Source: Methanobacterium sp.
GTDB taxonomy: Archaea > Methanobacteriota > Methanobacteria > Methanobacteriales > Methanobacteriaceae
Reading direction: 5' to 3'
Assembly: GCA_012838205.1 (NCBI GenBank)
Contig: DUPR01000026.1
Coordinates: 1 to 38,175, forward strand
Length of the DNA stretch: 38,175 bases
Position 1 is the stretch's first letter, and every line of letters begins with the position of its first letter. A program made the position numbers and the translations under genes. This document shows positions 1 through 7,895 of the stretch, piece after piece. The notes beneath the pieces were generated by a model. It searched no databases. It saw only the letters and a list, made by a program, of their open reading frames with translations, and was not told the DNA's origin.

Positions 1-32
1 AAAAAAAATACAAACCCCTTAAAAAAATGTAG

Positions 33-1025
33 TTAACTGAATTCTGGATCCTTAAATTTAATGCGGAATGTGGTTCCTGGGCTGCGTTGAAGCTCCAGTT
101 CACCTCCAATTTGATAGGTGAGACTGTTTATGAGCATCATACCCAAACTGTCACTTTTTTCCAATTCAAAATCTTGGGGGATGCCAATACCATCATCACT
201 AACCTCCAACTGGTATTCATCTTTCTTTTTATGGAAACTTATGCTGATGGATCCTTTTCTTTCATCTGGGAAAGCATATTTTAGACTGTTGGTTACCATT
301 TCATTGATAATTAATCCTAAGGGTACTACATTATCAATGTCAATCTCCACATCCTCTACATCCATCTTAAGCTCGATTCTGCCTAGTTGGGTGGAGTAGG
401 TTTCGAAAAGATCCCTGGTGAGAGTGCGGATGTAATCTGCAAAATCTATGCTTTTCATGTCTATGGAACGGTATAATCGTTCGTGAATTAGAGCCATGGA
501 CTGTGCACGGTTCTGACTTTCTTTGAATAGTTCTTTGGATTCTTCATCCTCAATATACTTTGACTGCAAACTAAGGAGACTGGATATAACCATTAAGTTG
601 TTTTTCACCCGATGGTGTATCTCTTTCATTAGCATTTCTTTATCTTTCAGTAACTGGTTAACTTGAACTGAAAGGCGACGTGTTTGCAGTAAAACCCGAA
701 CCCGGGATTGGAGGATCATCTTAGTTATAGGTGGACTTATAACTTCGTCAAAACTGTCCCAAACTCCTTGAACTACTTTCAAATCATTAGCAGATGCAAC
801 CAAAAGGTAGGGTAAGAATAATGGTTTTTCTTTTTCTTTTTTAGACTTCAATTCTTCTCTATGAGGTGACCATGATGGAAGATCCATGATTATTAGACTT
901 AAATTTAGATTGGAATTTTCATTAAGTTCTGATTTGTCATAAATTATGTGATAGTCAGATCCCAACAGATCTCCTACCATTTGACTATTTTGTCGGTTAA
1001 CCATGGATATTAGTATGGTTTCCAT
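33..1025 (-). CDS. Receiver-like / HisKA_2 histidine kinase
   Basis: Cytoplasmic sensor kinase that should autophosphorylate on His and pass phosphate to a receiver. With numbering from the GTG three codons upstream, residues 1-125 look like a degenerate receiver domain: an Asp at about 51 follows a hydrophobic strand, and a [16 protein letters not shown] helix ends it. The H-box [10 protein letters not shown] lies at about 138-147. It is followed by the ATPase N-box ([12 protein letters not shown]), G1 (DDGIGIP) and a G2-like SLGMMLI, so the kinase core looks intact. The reading frame opens at GTG 1034. I prefer ATG 1025 because AGGTGG lies five bases before it. No membrane segment is visible. 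It is the last gene of a KaiC-like/receiver/kinase operon, about 15 bases after the receiver frame. Runs of T on the minus strand (21-27 and 1-8) could terminate transcription. Confidence 0.88.
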   Translation of the reverse strand: METILISMVNRQNSQMVGDLLGSDYHIIYDKSELNENSNLNLSLIIMDLPSWSPHREELKSKKEKEKPLFLPYLLVASANDLKVVQGVWDSFDEVISPPITKMILQSRVRVLLQTRRLSVQVNQLLKDKEMLMKEIHHRVKNNLMVISSLLSLQSKYIEDEESKELFKESQNRAQSMALIHERLYRSIDMKSIDFADYIRTLTRDLFETYSTQLGRIELKMDVEDVEIDIDNVVPLGLIINEMVTNSLKYAFPDERKGSISISFHKKKDEYQLEVSDDGIGIPQDFELEKSDSLGMMLINSLTYQIGGELELQRSPGTTFRIKFKDPEFS

Positions 1026-1040
1026 TACATCCACCTGTTT

Positions 1041-1427
1041 TTAGTTTGAATTTTCTACCAAACTCTTTACCAAGTATAAAAGTTCTTTAATCACTAACGG
1101 TTTGACCAACACCCTTTTTGCACCTTGTTTCATACCTTGTTCTTCAATAACTCTGTGTTGTTGTGGGCTGAGAACCAGGAATGGGATATCCAAAAGTCGC
1201 AAGTCTTCACAAGATTTCCATATATTCTGATTAAAACCAGATATATCCATGATGACCAGGTTCACTTTTTCTCTGTTTTTAGCATCTGAAACCATCCCTA
1301 CTGGGTCGGTGCATCCGGCAACTTCGTAGCCCTGTTATCCTAAAATTTTCACTAAAATGTCATTGTTACGTTTATTCCTACTTAAAGAAAAAATTAAAGG
1401 TTTATTTTTTGATGATTCGCTTGACAT
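1041..1427 (-). pseudogene. Receiver-domain protein interrupted by in-frame TAA
   Basis: A single-domain response-regulator-like protein of 128 codons broken by an ochre stop. The start is ATG 1427, with a strong GGAGGAGG ribosome site at 1431-1438. Codon 31 (1335-1337) is TAA, and the same frame then continues (QGYEVAGCTD...) without another stop to the end. The downstream part alone is an 84-residue open frame from ATG 1295. It carries the presumed phosphoacceptor Asp (VNLVIMDIS) and the conserved Lys-Pro (VLVKP). The first strand lacks the usual acidic pair (LIFSLSRN instead of DD), so the domain was already atypical. It sits between the KaiC-like gene and the kinase in one operon. Possible explanations are a recent nonsense mutation, a sequencing error (sense codons such as GAA or AAA are one change away), or restart at the internal Met. 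TAA is not a recoded pyrrolysine codon. Confidence 0.75.
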
Positions 1428-1451
1428 TTTCCTCCTCCAGTTGGGGTGGAT

Positions 1452-2903
1452 TTATTTCTCCACATGGTCTTCTATTTTAGGTGTGCCGCTTAAAATCCCA
1501 TAGATGTCGGATAATGGCTCGCAAACACGTATACCGTATTTGGTGATTTGAACTTCTCTAAGACCTTTTTCAAAGTCACTTAAACGTTTTTTCAATACTC
1601 CAATGGCTTTTCTTAGTTCTCCATCTTTTTCAAAGTATCGGAGGAATATTATATTGTCTGCAAGGTAGCTTATGCCTATTTCAGTTATTTTAAGACCTCC
1701 ACTAACTTCTTCCACTTCGTTAATTAGAATAACCGTGACTCCGGATCGGGTCATGTATTTGGATAGGGAGTGGAGGTGGCTAACTGGATCTTCTCCACGA
1801 AGGGAAAGTTTATAACCAGAGGTGCTGTCAATCATCACAATCTTGGACTGGTTATCATCCACTTCTTTTCGCACGAGTTGTGCGAATTCCTCAGGGGAGT
1901 ATCTTAAAGGCTCTACTTGAACTACTGAGAGCATTCCAGTATTAATCATACTCCTAACTGGTATGTTGATGGATTCACATCGGTTAATTAGGCTTTCTTC
2001 ACTTTCTTCGAAGGTGTAAACTACTGAACGCTCACCCCTGCCTGCTGCTTCCTTCATGAACTGGATTCCAAGTGTGGTTTTACCCACTCCACTGGGGCCA
2101 CTGATAATGGTGGCAGTTCCTCTTTCAATACCTCCATGGAGGATTTCATCCATTTCTGGAACTCCTGATGAGATGGTTTCATGTATGTATTCTTTTTCAC
2201 GAAGCATTGGCCGCAGGCGTGGGTAAATTTTAACCCCCTTAGGGGTGATTCTCATTGAGTGTTCACCGAAACGGAACCCAGAACCTCGGTACTTGCTGAG
2301 AGCAATACTTCGGCCTTCTGCAAAGAATTCTAGGTTGATGATTCCATCACACATGAACTGAAGATCATCATCTGGTTCCTGGTCACTGAATTCTGATGTG
2401 AATAGGACTGTGGCTCCCTTATCTGTTAAGAAACGTAGAAAGGATAGTGTTTGTTTTCTGAACTGGAATTCATCATTGGCTAGGTATCTGAACTGGGTGA
2501 TGGGATCCACAAATACTCTTGTTGGTTTGAGTTCGTCCATTTTTTTGATTATCTCTGAGGTTGTTGACTCTCGTTCCACTTCTGCCGGTGAAAAAATGTC
2601 ATAAGCCTCCATGTTGGCGAAAAAATCTTCATCAGGACTTAAATCCAGGAAATTAATACCTTCAGTGTTAAAGCCCATGCCCCTGGCATTTTCCATCACT
2701 TGGTCGGTGGGTTCACCCATGTTTATGAACAGCACTGTTTCCCCTTGTTTAACTCCTTCAGAAAGGAAGTGCATTCCAATACCAGTTTTTCCAGTTCCTG
2801 GAAGTCCTCTTAAAAGGTAGGACCTCTGGGGAACAAATCCGCCCATTAAAATCTCATCAAATCCTTTTATTCCACTTGATAATTTTTCATTTTTTTTAGT
2901 CAT
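1452..2903 (-). CDS. KaiC-like double-domain RecA-family ATPase
   Basis: A 483-residue protein with two KaiC/RadA-type ATPase domains. Walker A motifs are GLPGTGKT (33-40) and GPSGVGKT (269-276). Walker B-like strands are RVFVDP (about 129-134) and IVMIDS (355-360). The second domain has the paired catalytic glutamates (FEE, 298-300). The first has a single Glu in the equivalent place (GE, 63-64). By hand alignment to cyanobacterial KaiC CII, the autophosphorylation Ser position is kept (Ser412) while the adjacent Thr is Tyr413. Archaeal KaiC-like proteins are generally signalling ATPases and no KaiA or KaiB is present, so a clock role is not supported. A role in controlling the linked receiver and kinase is inferred from operon order. 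A GGGGATGA ribosome-site-like stretch precedes ATG 2903. Confidence 0.9.
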   Translation of the reverse strand: MTKKNEKLSSGIKGFDEILMGGFVPQRSYLLRGLPGTGKTGIGMHFLSEGVKQGETVLFINMGEPTDQVMENARGMGFNTEGINFLDLSPDEDFFANMEAYDIFSPAEVERESTTSEIIKKMDELKPTRVFVDPITQFRYLANDEFQFRKQTLSFLRFLTDKGATVLFTSEFSDQEPDDDLQFMCDGIINLEFFAEGRSIALSKYRGSGFRFGEHSMRITPKGVKIYPRLRPMLREKEYIHETISSGVPEMDEILHGGIERGTATIISGPSGVGKTTLGIQFMKEAAGRGERSVVYTFEESEESLINRCESINIPVRSMINTGMLSVVQVEPLRYSPEEFAQLVRKEVDDNQSKIVMIDSTSGYKLSLRGEDPVSHLHSLSKYMTRSGVTVILINEVEEVSGGLKITEIGISYLADNIIFLRYFEKDGELRKAIGVLKKRLSDFEKGLREVQITKYGIRVCEPLSDIYGILSGTPKIEDHVEK

Positions 2904-3384
2904 TAATTCATCCCCTGCGTTTTTGACTCGTCTCGGTTATTAACGTGCTTTTTTAGAGTTTGTAACATGTTGTAATATGTTTCAATTGTTATATAGGATA
3001 AAATGATAGTTCACAATAATTTAAAAGTTTTTAAACTTTTCGTGATTATCATCACAAAAATACATTTGGGTGAGAGAAAAACAAAAATTTTGGCCTTGAA
3101 AAATTATCGTATTATACATAGTCTGAACCATCTCCGTAGAAATAATACCAATATTATTGGCTGATAAGAATATTGTTATATAAATTGAATGAATTGTTAG
3201 AATGTAGCTACCTCAAAGGAAATGAAAGTGAATTCAAACCCATTTACAAAATCAAAAATCCCTTACAGATAACTCAAGCATTATAAGTAGAAAACATCAT
3301 AAACTAGAATCTAGACTGGCAGATAAAAAAAAGTGAGTTAAACCCATTTGTGAATATAAAAAGGAAATAGGTGCTGACCAAGAT
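2904..3384. other. Intergenic region upstream of KaiC-like gene
   Basis: AT-rich, 481 bases between two minus-strand genes. It holds the presumed promoter of the KaiC-like gene. It also has a near-palindrome AAAAGTTTTTAAACTTTT (3023-3040) directly followed by a short inverted repeat GTGAT-TATC-ATCAC (3042-3055), and a second TATA-like TTATATAAA at 3176-3184. No convincing gene was seen. A 16-codon frame at 3222 is discussed among the rejected items. Confidence 0.5.
2986..2998 (-). promoter_or_regulatory. Putative TATA box for KaiC-like operon
   Basis: On the minus strand this reads TCCTATATAACAA, similar to an archaeal TATA element. It would place transcription start near 2962-2966 and give a leader of about 60 bases. 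The assignment rests only on motif and position. Confidence 0.35.
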
Positions 3385-5571
3385 TTACACTGATTTAAGC
3401 CCAGCTACCTTTCCTGCAAAGTTCTGCAGCACTTTTTTGGATAATCCTTCCACAAATTTAAGACTACCCGCACATTCATGACCTCCACCATCTATACCTG
3501 CTTCAGGTATCTCCTCCATTAACTGCGAGACAATGGTGTTAAGGTTAAATCCAAAAATCTCGTTCACTGCGTCAGTGGCCCTAATAACTCCAAAATCAGG
3601 GCCATAAGCCAATGTTATAATGGGTGTTTGTTCGCCATGTTTTTGTACTACTTGGTCATGAACAAAGCCACAAGTCTTACCCGGAGCAGGGTAGGTAAAT
3701 TTATGGGCATATTTTTCAACATCCAATACATTGAAAATAATCCCATTAGGAAATTCCTGAGTCTTAAGATTAGGCATAGCTGCTGCTAGTTGCCACTGCA
3801 CACGTCTTTCAGACTCGGCATACAATGCATCCACCAGTTTAATGTGTTTTTCCCGGTTCCCTAATCCCAGAATAGTGTCCATTATACCCCTACCATTCAT
3901 GAATCGGAGGAAAAACGCTTCAAAATCAATGGCAGTGGCAATTTTCTCCAAATCATCAGCATCATAGCCTTTTTCCTTAGCAAGATTAATGTACCATTGA
4001 GCTTCAGGTGAACTGGCATGATCCCCCACTGCTGCAATTCCAGGCAGATGTAAAAGGCGGTCCTTAACCTCAGGGTTAATCATCTGGGCCAGTTCCACTG
4101 CCAGTGCACCGGCAGTAACTTGGCTGTCACCCCCCTCCAGATAGGGGTTCACATGAACATCCACATAATCATCAACCACCACCTTACCATCAATCAATTC
4201 TCCAGGGTAGTGATGATCAACCACCACCACTTCCAAGTCATATATCTTCACCTTTAAAAGTGCAAGTAGATCCTCCTCAGTTGAACCATTATCCAAAAGC
4301 ACAATCAGAGGTAATTTCTGCCCATGTCGTTCAAAATCCTCCAGTGCAAAACTCAGGTCTTTAACCACATCTTCTATTTCATAAAATGGTGCCTTGCTGG
4401 GAGAACGTTTGAAATAATGCCATTCCGCATCATTAGCCGGGTTAATCTCCTGTAATAATGGGATCACTGCCTTTTCGACAGCAACACCAGCACAAATCCC
4501 ATCCGCATCAGCATGATGGCGTACTAAAATACTCCTACCATCCAGTACAGCCCTCCGAATGGCTTTAGCAGCTGCACAGAGTCTAGGCTGGAGTTTCTGC
4601 AGTATGGGTGATTCCTGGATTAGCTCGACATTTTCTGGTTCTGCACGCCTATCAAGTGCTTCATCTATTAATTTCCGGGCTTCAGTAGCTTCTGTTCCGT
4701 GAAGACGTTCAATGGATTCTGATTCAATCTGAATCTTACCCCCATGGAGGGATACTTCGCCCAGAACCTCAACAATATTCCCCACATTAATATTGGGATA
4801 TACACGTACTCCAGGTTCGTCGAAAGCAGCAGCCCAGGTGATGCTTGTTTCATCAGAGACTGTGAATATGGTAGGTCCACTAGTCTGCTGGATCTGGATG
4901 ACTTCACCGACCACCCTAATATTCCGGCCCTTCATATGAGGGGTGATGTCCGAAATTGTGGTTCTTGGCATGTCTTTTTTGAGTTTAACCAATTCATAGG
5001 CCCCCTTGATGGAGGCTGGTGACAAGTCCACCTCTCCCCTATGGTGCTTGATCTCAGTTACTTGGACAAACAATTCATCCCCCACATTGTAGGGAGGGTT
5101 TCTCAGGCGAAGAAGTCCGAATAACTTCTTAGACAGACTAACAAACACCCCATAATCCTCAACCCTGGTGATTTTCCCCTTGTAATGTTCCCCTATTTCC
5201 AAGTCCCTGAGTTCAGATGCAGGGTGCAACTGATAGACTCGGGGTTTTAACTGCTTATCCTGGCATTCTTCACAGTAATCTCCTTTGGTTATTGGACGCC
5301 CACACTGAGTGCACAAGTTAAGTTCACCTTTGCCCTGACATTCCGGACATTCTTCGGTAACTTCAACTTCGCCTTTTCCATTACATACTGAACAGGGCAC
5401 TTCATGATCCTCATCCAGTTGAAAACGTTCTCTGGCACTTCCTGAAAGTCCTTTCAGATGTTTTTTTACATCAACTTGGCCAGTGACTCCAGTTCCATGG
5501 CATGTTTCACATATTTTATAACTAACCACAGTACGTCCTTTACCTTTGCAGTTTGAACAAGTTTTCTTCAT
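3385..5571 (-). CDS. Zinc-finger / S1 / OB-fold / DHH-family phosphoesterase
   Basis: A multidomain nucleic-acid-processing protein of about 728 residues. Residues 5-110 carry DnaJ-type CxxCxGxG zinc repeats (CSNCKGKG, CETCHGTG, CSVCNGKG, CPECQGKG) and a further CxxC pair. An S1-like RNA-binding domain (HYKGKITRVEDYGVFVSL) follows at about 130-190 and an OB-fold at about 215-290. The C-terminal half is a RecJ-like DHH domain with HHADADG (about 352-358), LLDNGS, VDHHYPGE and a DHHA1-type GGGHECAGSL near the end. These metal-binding motifs look complete. The family is common in euryarchaea, and roles as nuclease or RNA/DNA repair factor are suggested but not settled. The frame opens at ATG 5583. 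I prefer ATG 5571, because the first ATG is fused to a TGAGGT ribosome site spaced seven bases before it. It appears to be a stand-alone gene. Confidence 0.88.
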   Translation of the reverse strand: MKKTCSNCKGKGRTVVSYKICETCHGTGVTGQVDVKKHLKGLSGSARERFQLDEDHEVPCSVCNGKGEVEVTEECPECQGKGELNLCTQCGRPITKGDYCEECQDKQLKPRVYQLHPASELRDLEIGEHYKGKITRVEDYGVFVSLSKKLFGLLRLRNPPYNVGDELFVQVTEIKHHRGEVDLSPASIKGAYELVKLKKDMPRTTISDITPHMKGRNIRVVGEVIQIQQTSGPTIFTVSDETSITWAAAFDEPGVRVYPNINVGNIVEVLGEVSLHGGKIQIESESIERLHGTEATEARKLIDEALDRRAEPENVELIQESPILQKLQPRLCAAAKAIRRAVLDGRSILVRHHADADGICAGVAVEKAVIPLLQEINPANDAEWHYFKRSPSKAPFYEIEDVVKDLSFALEDFERHGQKLPLIVLLDNGSTEEDLLALLKVKIYDLEVVVVDHHYPGELIDGKVVVDDYVDVHVNPYLEGGDSQVTAGALAVELAQMINPEVKDRLLHLPGIAAVGDHASSPEAQWYINLAKEKGYDADDLEKIATAIDFEAFFLRFMNGRGIMDTILGLGNREKHIKLVDALYAESERRVQWQLAAAMPNLKTQEFPNGIIFNVLDVEKYAHKFTYPAPGKTCGFVHDQVVQKHGEQTPIITLAYGPDFGVIRATDAVNEIFGFNLNTIVSQLMEEIPEAGIDGGGHECAGSLKFVEGLSKKVLQNFAGKVAGLKSV

Positions 5572-5671
5572 TTTTAACCTCATGAAAAATAGATAGTATG
5601 ATTAAATATTTTTGTAAACAGTAGTTATCCCCTGAAATTGTGTAAACCCACCAAAAAATATTGTGATGTGC

Positions 5672-6166
5672 TTACTTCTTGAATTTATTGGGATTTTGTT
5701 TTACTATATTCTGTTTTTGTATTTTAAACTCCTGGGATGATCGCATGTATTGATTAGCCAGATCAACATGTTCATTAGCTGAAGTGGTGTCGTTGCCCTT
5801 GAAAAGGGGAATTGCCATTTTTAGTTCAGTGGTAGCATTAATTTTAGCATCTAATTCCTGTAGGGTTAGTTCCATATAATTGATGTAAATCTCATCTTGA
5901 ATATTCCGACTGTAGATTAAAGCTTCCTGTGCCGATGTTTTCGCCAAGTTATACTGCGTGTTGGCATCATTGCACTGTTTCTGCGCTTCATAATAACGGT
6001 ATTTATTGGTGTTAATTGCTGCATTATTGAAATAATTATCACCAGCTTGAATGTGTTCACGGATTACTCCTGATAGGTGGTCGATCTGGGCCACTTGTGT
6101 ATCCAGACATCCGGATAAAGACACCGCCAAAATTATTAGTACCAAGGAAATGATTACTTTACGCAT
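5672..6166 (-). CDS. Small predicted lipoprotein, function unknown
   Basis: A 164-residue protein. It has a short basic N-terminus, a hydrophobic stretch and a lipobox LSGC with Cys20, so it is probably exported and membrane-anchored by lipidation or an N-terminal helix. The remaining 140 residues are polar and rich in Gln, Asn and Ala. They look mainly alpha-helical, with patterns such as YYEAQKQCNDANTQYNLAKT, suggesting helical hairpins outside the cell. No enzyme motif was recognised. It is separated from the DHH gene by about 100 bases on the same strand and need not be functionally linked. A GGGTG element lies just before ATG 6166. Confidence 0.75.
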   Translation of the reverse strand: MRKVIISLVLIILAVSLSGCLDTQVAQIDHLSGVIREHIQAGDNYFNNAAINTNKYRYYEAQKQCNDANTQYNLAKTSAQEALIYSRNIQDEIYINYMELTLQELDAKINATTELKMAIPLFKGNDTTSANEHVDLANQYMRSSQEFKIQKQNIVKQNPNKFKK

Positions 6167-6441
6167 ATGACACCCACAACTAATACTATCTAGATATTCT
6201 ACACTACTAGTAGGTTATTTGTTATCGATTATTAAATTAACCGAGGGTATAGTAAATTAAGCTTCATCTAAAATAAAGTATTCTACTACTAAAAAAAAAA
6301 TATAGAGTTTTTTCTTGGTAAAATCCTACAACCCACTTATTCCAAAAATTGTGGATGAAAAATTTTTTAAAACTATAAGATCAGCCGTTAAGACTATAAA
6401 CTCAGCGGAGGGGTTCATTATTTAATAAAATCCAGGGAGGA

Positions 6442-6825
6442 TTAAGATTTCCAAAACCCATGGATATTACAGTAACTTTTTGCGGTTACCTCTTTTTCGT
6501 CAGTTAAATTTACTGGAAATTCAGCTTCTGGAAGATCATCAGGCCCTAAAAACTGAATGTATAATTGATCAGGAGTGGAAAGCTCAACCCACAAAATATG
6601 ATGTTCTTCTTCCATTGGGTGGGGAACTTCACCCACTTTAACTTTCACTCCATTTTCAGACTTTTCAATTACAGGAATGTGTTTTTCAGGACCAACATCT
6701 TTCTGTTCAGCATTTATAAGCTCCATTGGCACTTTGCAGCAAACTAGTTCTCCGGGTCCAGTGCATAGTAAAGTTACAATGTTACCACAGACATTACAAC
6801 GATATACTTCTTTTTTTTCGGTCAT
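6442..6825 (-). CDS. dfx: Desulfoferrodoxin (2Fe superoxide reductase)
   Basis: Reduces superoxide to hydrogen peroxide without producing oxygen, a defence typical of anaerobes. The 127-residue protein has the N-terminal desulforedoxin site Cys10, Cys13, Cys29, Cys30 (CNVC...CC), then the catalytic iron domain. That domain has Glu47-Lys48-His49 (EKH), His69 (HP), His75 and the Cys119/His122 pair in YCNIHGFWK. All expected ligands of both iron centres are present, so it is the two-iron class. It lies 84 bases downstream of rubrerythrin on the same strand, matching the common pairing in which rubrerythrin removes the peroxide. A TATA-like sequence and a palindrome precede it, suggesting it also has its own promoter. 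Confidence 0.95.
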   Translation of the reverse strand: MTEKKEVYRCNVCGNIVTLLCTGPGELVCCKVPMELINAEQKDVGPEKHIPVIEKSENGVKVKVGEVPHPMEEEHHILWVELSTPDQLYIQFLGPDDLPEAEFPVNLTDEKEVTAKSYCNIHGFWKS

Positions 6826-6848
6826 TGTTATACCTCAAATGGAATCAT

Positions 6849-6862
6849 ACTATATGTATAGT
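6849..6862. promoter_or_regulatory. Palindrome in dfx leader, possible operator
   Basis: ACTATA-TG-TATAGT is an inverted repeat with perfect six-base arms. It lies between the putative TATA box (6867-6877) and the dfx start at 6825, where a repressor could act. No regulator is known from this window. Confidence 0.3.
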
Positions 6863-6866
6863 CTCC

Positions 6867-6877
6867 TATAATATATT
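6867..6877 (-). promoter_or_regulatory. Putative TATA box for dfx
   Basis: The minus strand reads TAATATATTATAGG across this site. Transcription would start near 6845, about 20 bases before the dfx ATG. Evidence is motif and spacing only. Confidence 0.35.
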
Positions 6878-6908
6878 AGAATAAATTTTTAAAAAAAAAT
6901 GATGGAAT

Positions 6909-7493
6909 TTAATACTCTTCACATAGTATGAAGTAATATTTGGTAGGGTGATCGCAAGCCGGACACTTTTCTGGTGGGTTTTGTCCAGTGACAGTGTATC
7001 CACATTTCATACAAGTCCAAGTGACTGGTTCATCCTTTTTAAAGAGGGTGCCTGCTTCCACTTGTTCCAGGAGTTTGGTGTATCTTTGCTCATGATGGAC
7101 TTCTGCTTTTCCAATGGACCGTAACCTCTGAGCAATATCTTTCAAACCTTCCTGAGTGGCCACTTCTGCAAATTCAGGATACATTTCTGTATTTTCGTAG
7201 TGTTCACCTGCTATGGCGGCTTTAAGGTTTTCTACGGTGTTTCCCAGGGTTAATGGCGCATCTGCCTCCACATGAATCTCTTCAAGGTCTTGGCCACTTT
7301 TTTCTTTAAGTTCCTGGATGAGCCTGAACAACCATTTTGCATGTTCACGTTCATGTTCAGCAGTTTCTAGGAATATTTCAGAAAGTTTTGGGTAACCGTC
7401 CTTTTTTGCCTGCTTAGCATATAAGGTGTAGCGGTTTCTGGCCTGGCTTTCGCCTATAAAAGCCTTAGTAAGATTTTCTAATGTTTTCTCCAT
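6909..7493 (-). CDS. rbr: Rubrerythrin
   Basis: Non-haem di-iron peroxidase that reduces hydrogen peroxide, taking electrons through its own rubredoxin domain. The N-terminal ferritin-like domain has the expected iron-ligand helices (GESQARNRYTLYAK, ETAEHEREHAKW, EHYENTEMYPEF, KAEVHHEQRY). The C-terminal rubredoxin domain has CMKCG and CPAC. Length (about 194 residues) is normal. The open frame extends to a TTG at 7505. ATG 7493 is the better start because GGTG lies seven bases upstream and the homologous N-terminus MEKTLENL begins there. It lies upstream of desulfoferrodoxin on the same strand, so the two form an oxidative-stress pair. Confidence 0.95.
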   Translation of the reverse strand: MEKTLENLTKAFIGESQARNRYTLYAKQAKKDGYPKLSEIFLETAEHEREHAKWLFRLIQELKEKSGQDLEEIHVEADAPLTLGNTVENLKAAIAGEHYENTEMYPEFAEVATQEGLKDIAQRLRSIGKAEVHHEQRYTKLLEQVEAGTLFKKDEPVTWTCMKCGYTVTGQNPPEKCPACDHPTKYYFILCEEY

Positions 7494-7525
7494 TATAAAC
7501 ACCAAATTAATATTAGAACTTAAAG

Positions 7526-7543
7526 TTTATAAATCTTTATAAA
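7526..7543 (-). promoter_or_regulatory. Duplicated TATA element upstream of rbr
   Basis: TTTATAAA occurs twice, at 7526-7533 and 7536-7543, ten bases apart. The distal copy would give transcription start near 7511 and a leader of about 18 bases. The repeat of a full TATA element at one helical turn is unusual. Confidence 0.45.
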
Positions 7544-7895
7544 TTAAACTGCAAAACAATTTTAAAGCTTCTACAAACTTGAAATAAAAAATATTGGCCT
7601 ATACTTATTTTCAATAATAACCATGATTTGTATACTCCCTAAAGAGATTATTGATCTGGAAAAGATTAGGGAAATATTAGAAAGTAATAAAAAAGTTAAA
7701 TCAATAGATTAAGTTCAAACCGGGCAAAATTCATGTTGTAAGACTAAATAACATAATTAGTCGGAACTAGGATTATAGTTGGGGCTTAAAAAAAAATAAA
7801 TATGAAGCAAAAATAATAATACTAGTTAAGTGTATGTTCAGTTAAGTGTGTGTTCCTTTAATGATTCTAGATCACTCTGTGTTCTAGTGGGGTTT
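7544..7895. other. Divergent intergenic region rbr / membrane kinase
   Basis: AT-rich gap between divergent genes. Apart from the rbr TATA elements I see only a 29-codon frame (7623-7712, considered and rejected) and the extended non-ATG upstream part of the kinase frame from GTG 7830. No RNA gene was recognised. Confidence 0.4.

Noticed and set aside
1335..1337. Stop-codon readthrough or pyrrolysine decoding in the receiver gene.
   Set aside because: The codon is TAA, whereas pyrrolysine uses TAG, and no recoding signal is seen.
1328..1342. Eleven-base match (GGATAACAGGG) to the core of the I-SceI homing endonuclease site, at the internal stop of the receiver gene.
   Set aside because: Flanking bases do not match the full 18-base site and no homing endonuclease gene is present, so chance is the simplest explanation.
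1452..2903. Circadian clock function of the KaiC-like gene.
   Set aside because: No KaiA or KaiB, one catalytic Glu missing in the first domain and Tyr in place of the Thr phosphosite. The family name alone does not support a clock.
3222..3272. A 16-codon frame with AAAGGA upstream and a TATA-like element 40 bases before.
   Set aside because: Too short, unremarkable composition and no homologue recognisable. Spacing may be coincidental in AT-rich DNA.
4744..5022. Antisense open frames longer than 60 codons over the DHH gene and other large genes.
   Set aside because: They lie wholly inside well-supported genes on the other strand, lack ribosome sites and have unnatural composition.
7623..7712. 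A 29-codon frame (MICILPKEIIDLEKIREILE...) upstream of the membrane kinase.
   Set aside because: No ribosome binding site and no recognisable family. Its composition is plausible for a small protein but not enough to call a gene.
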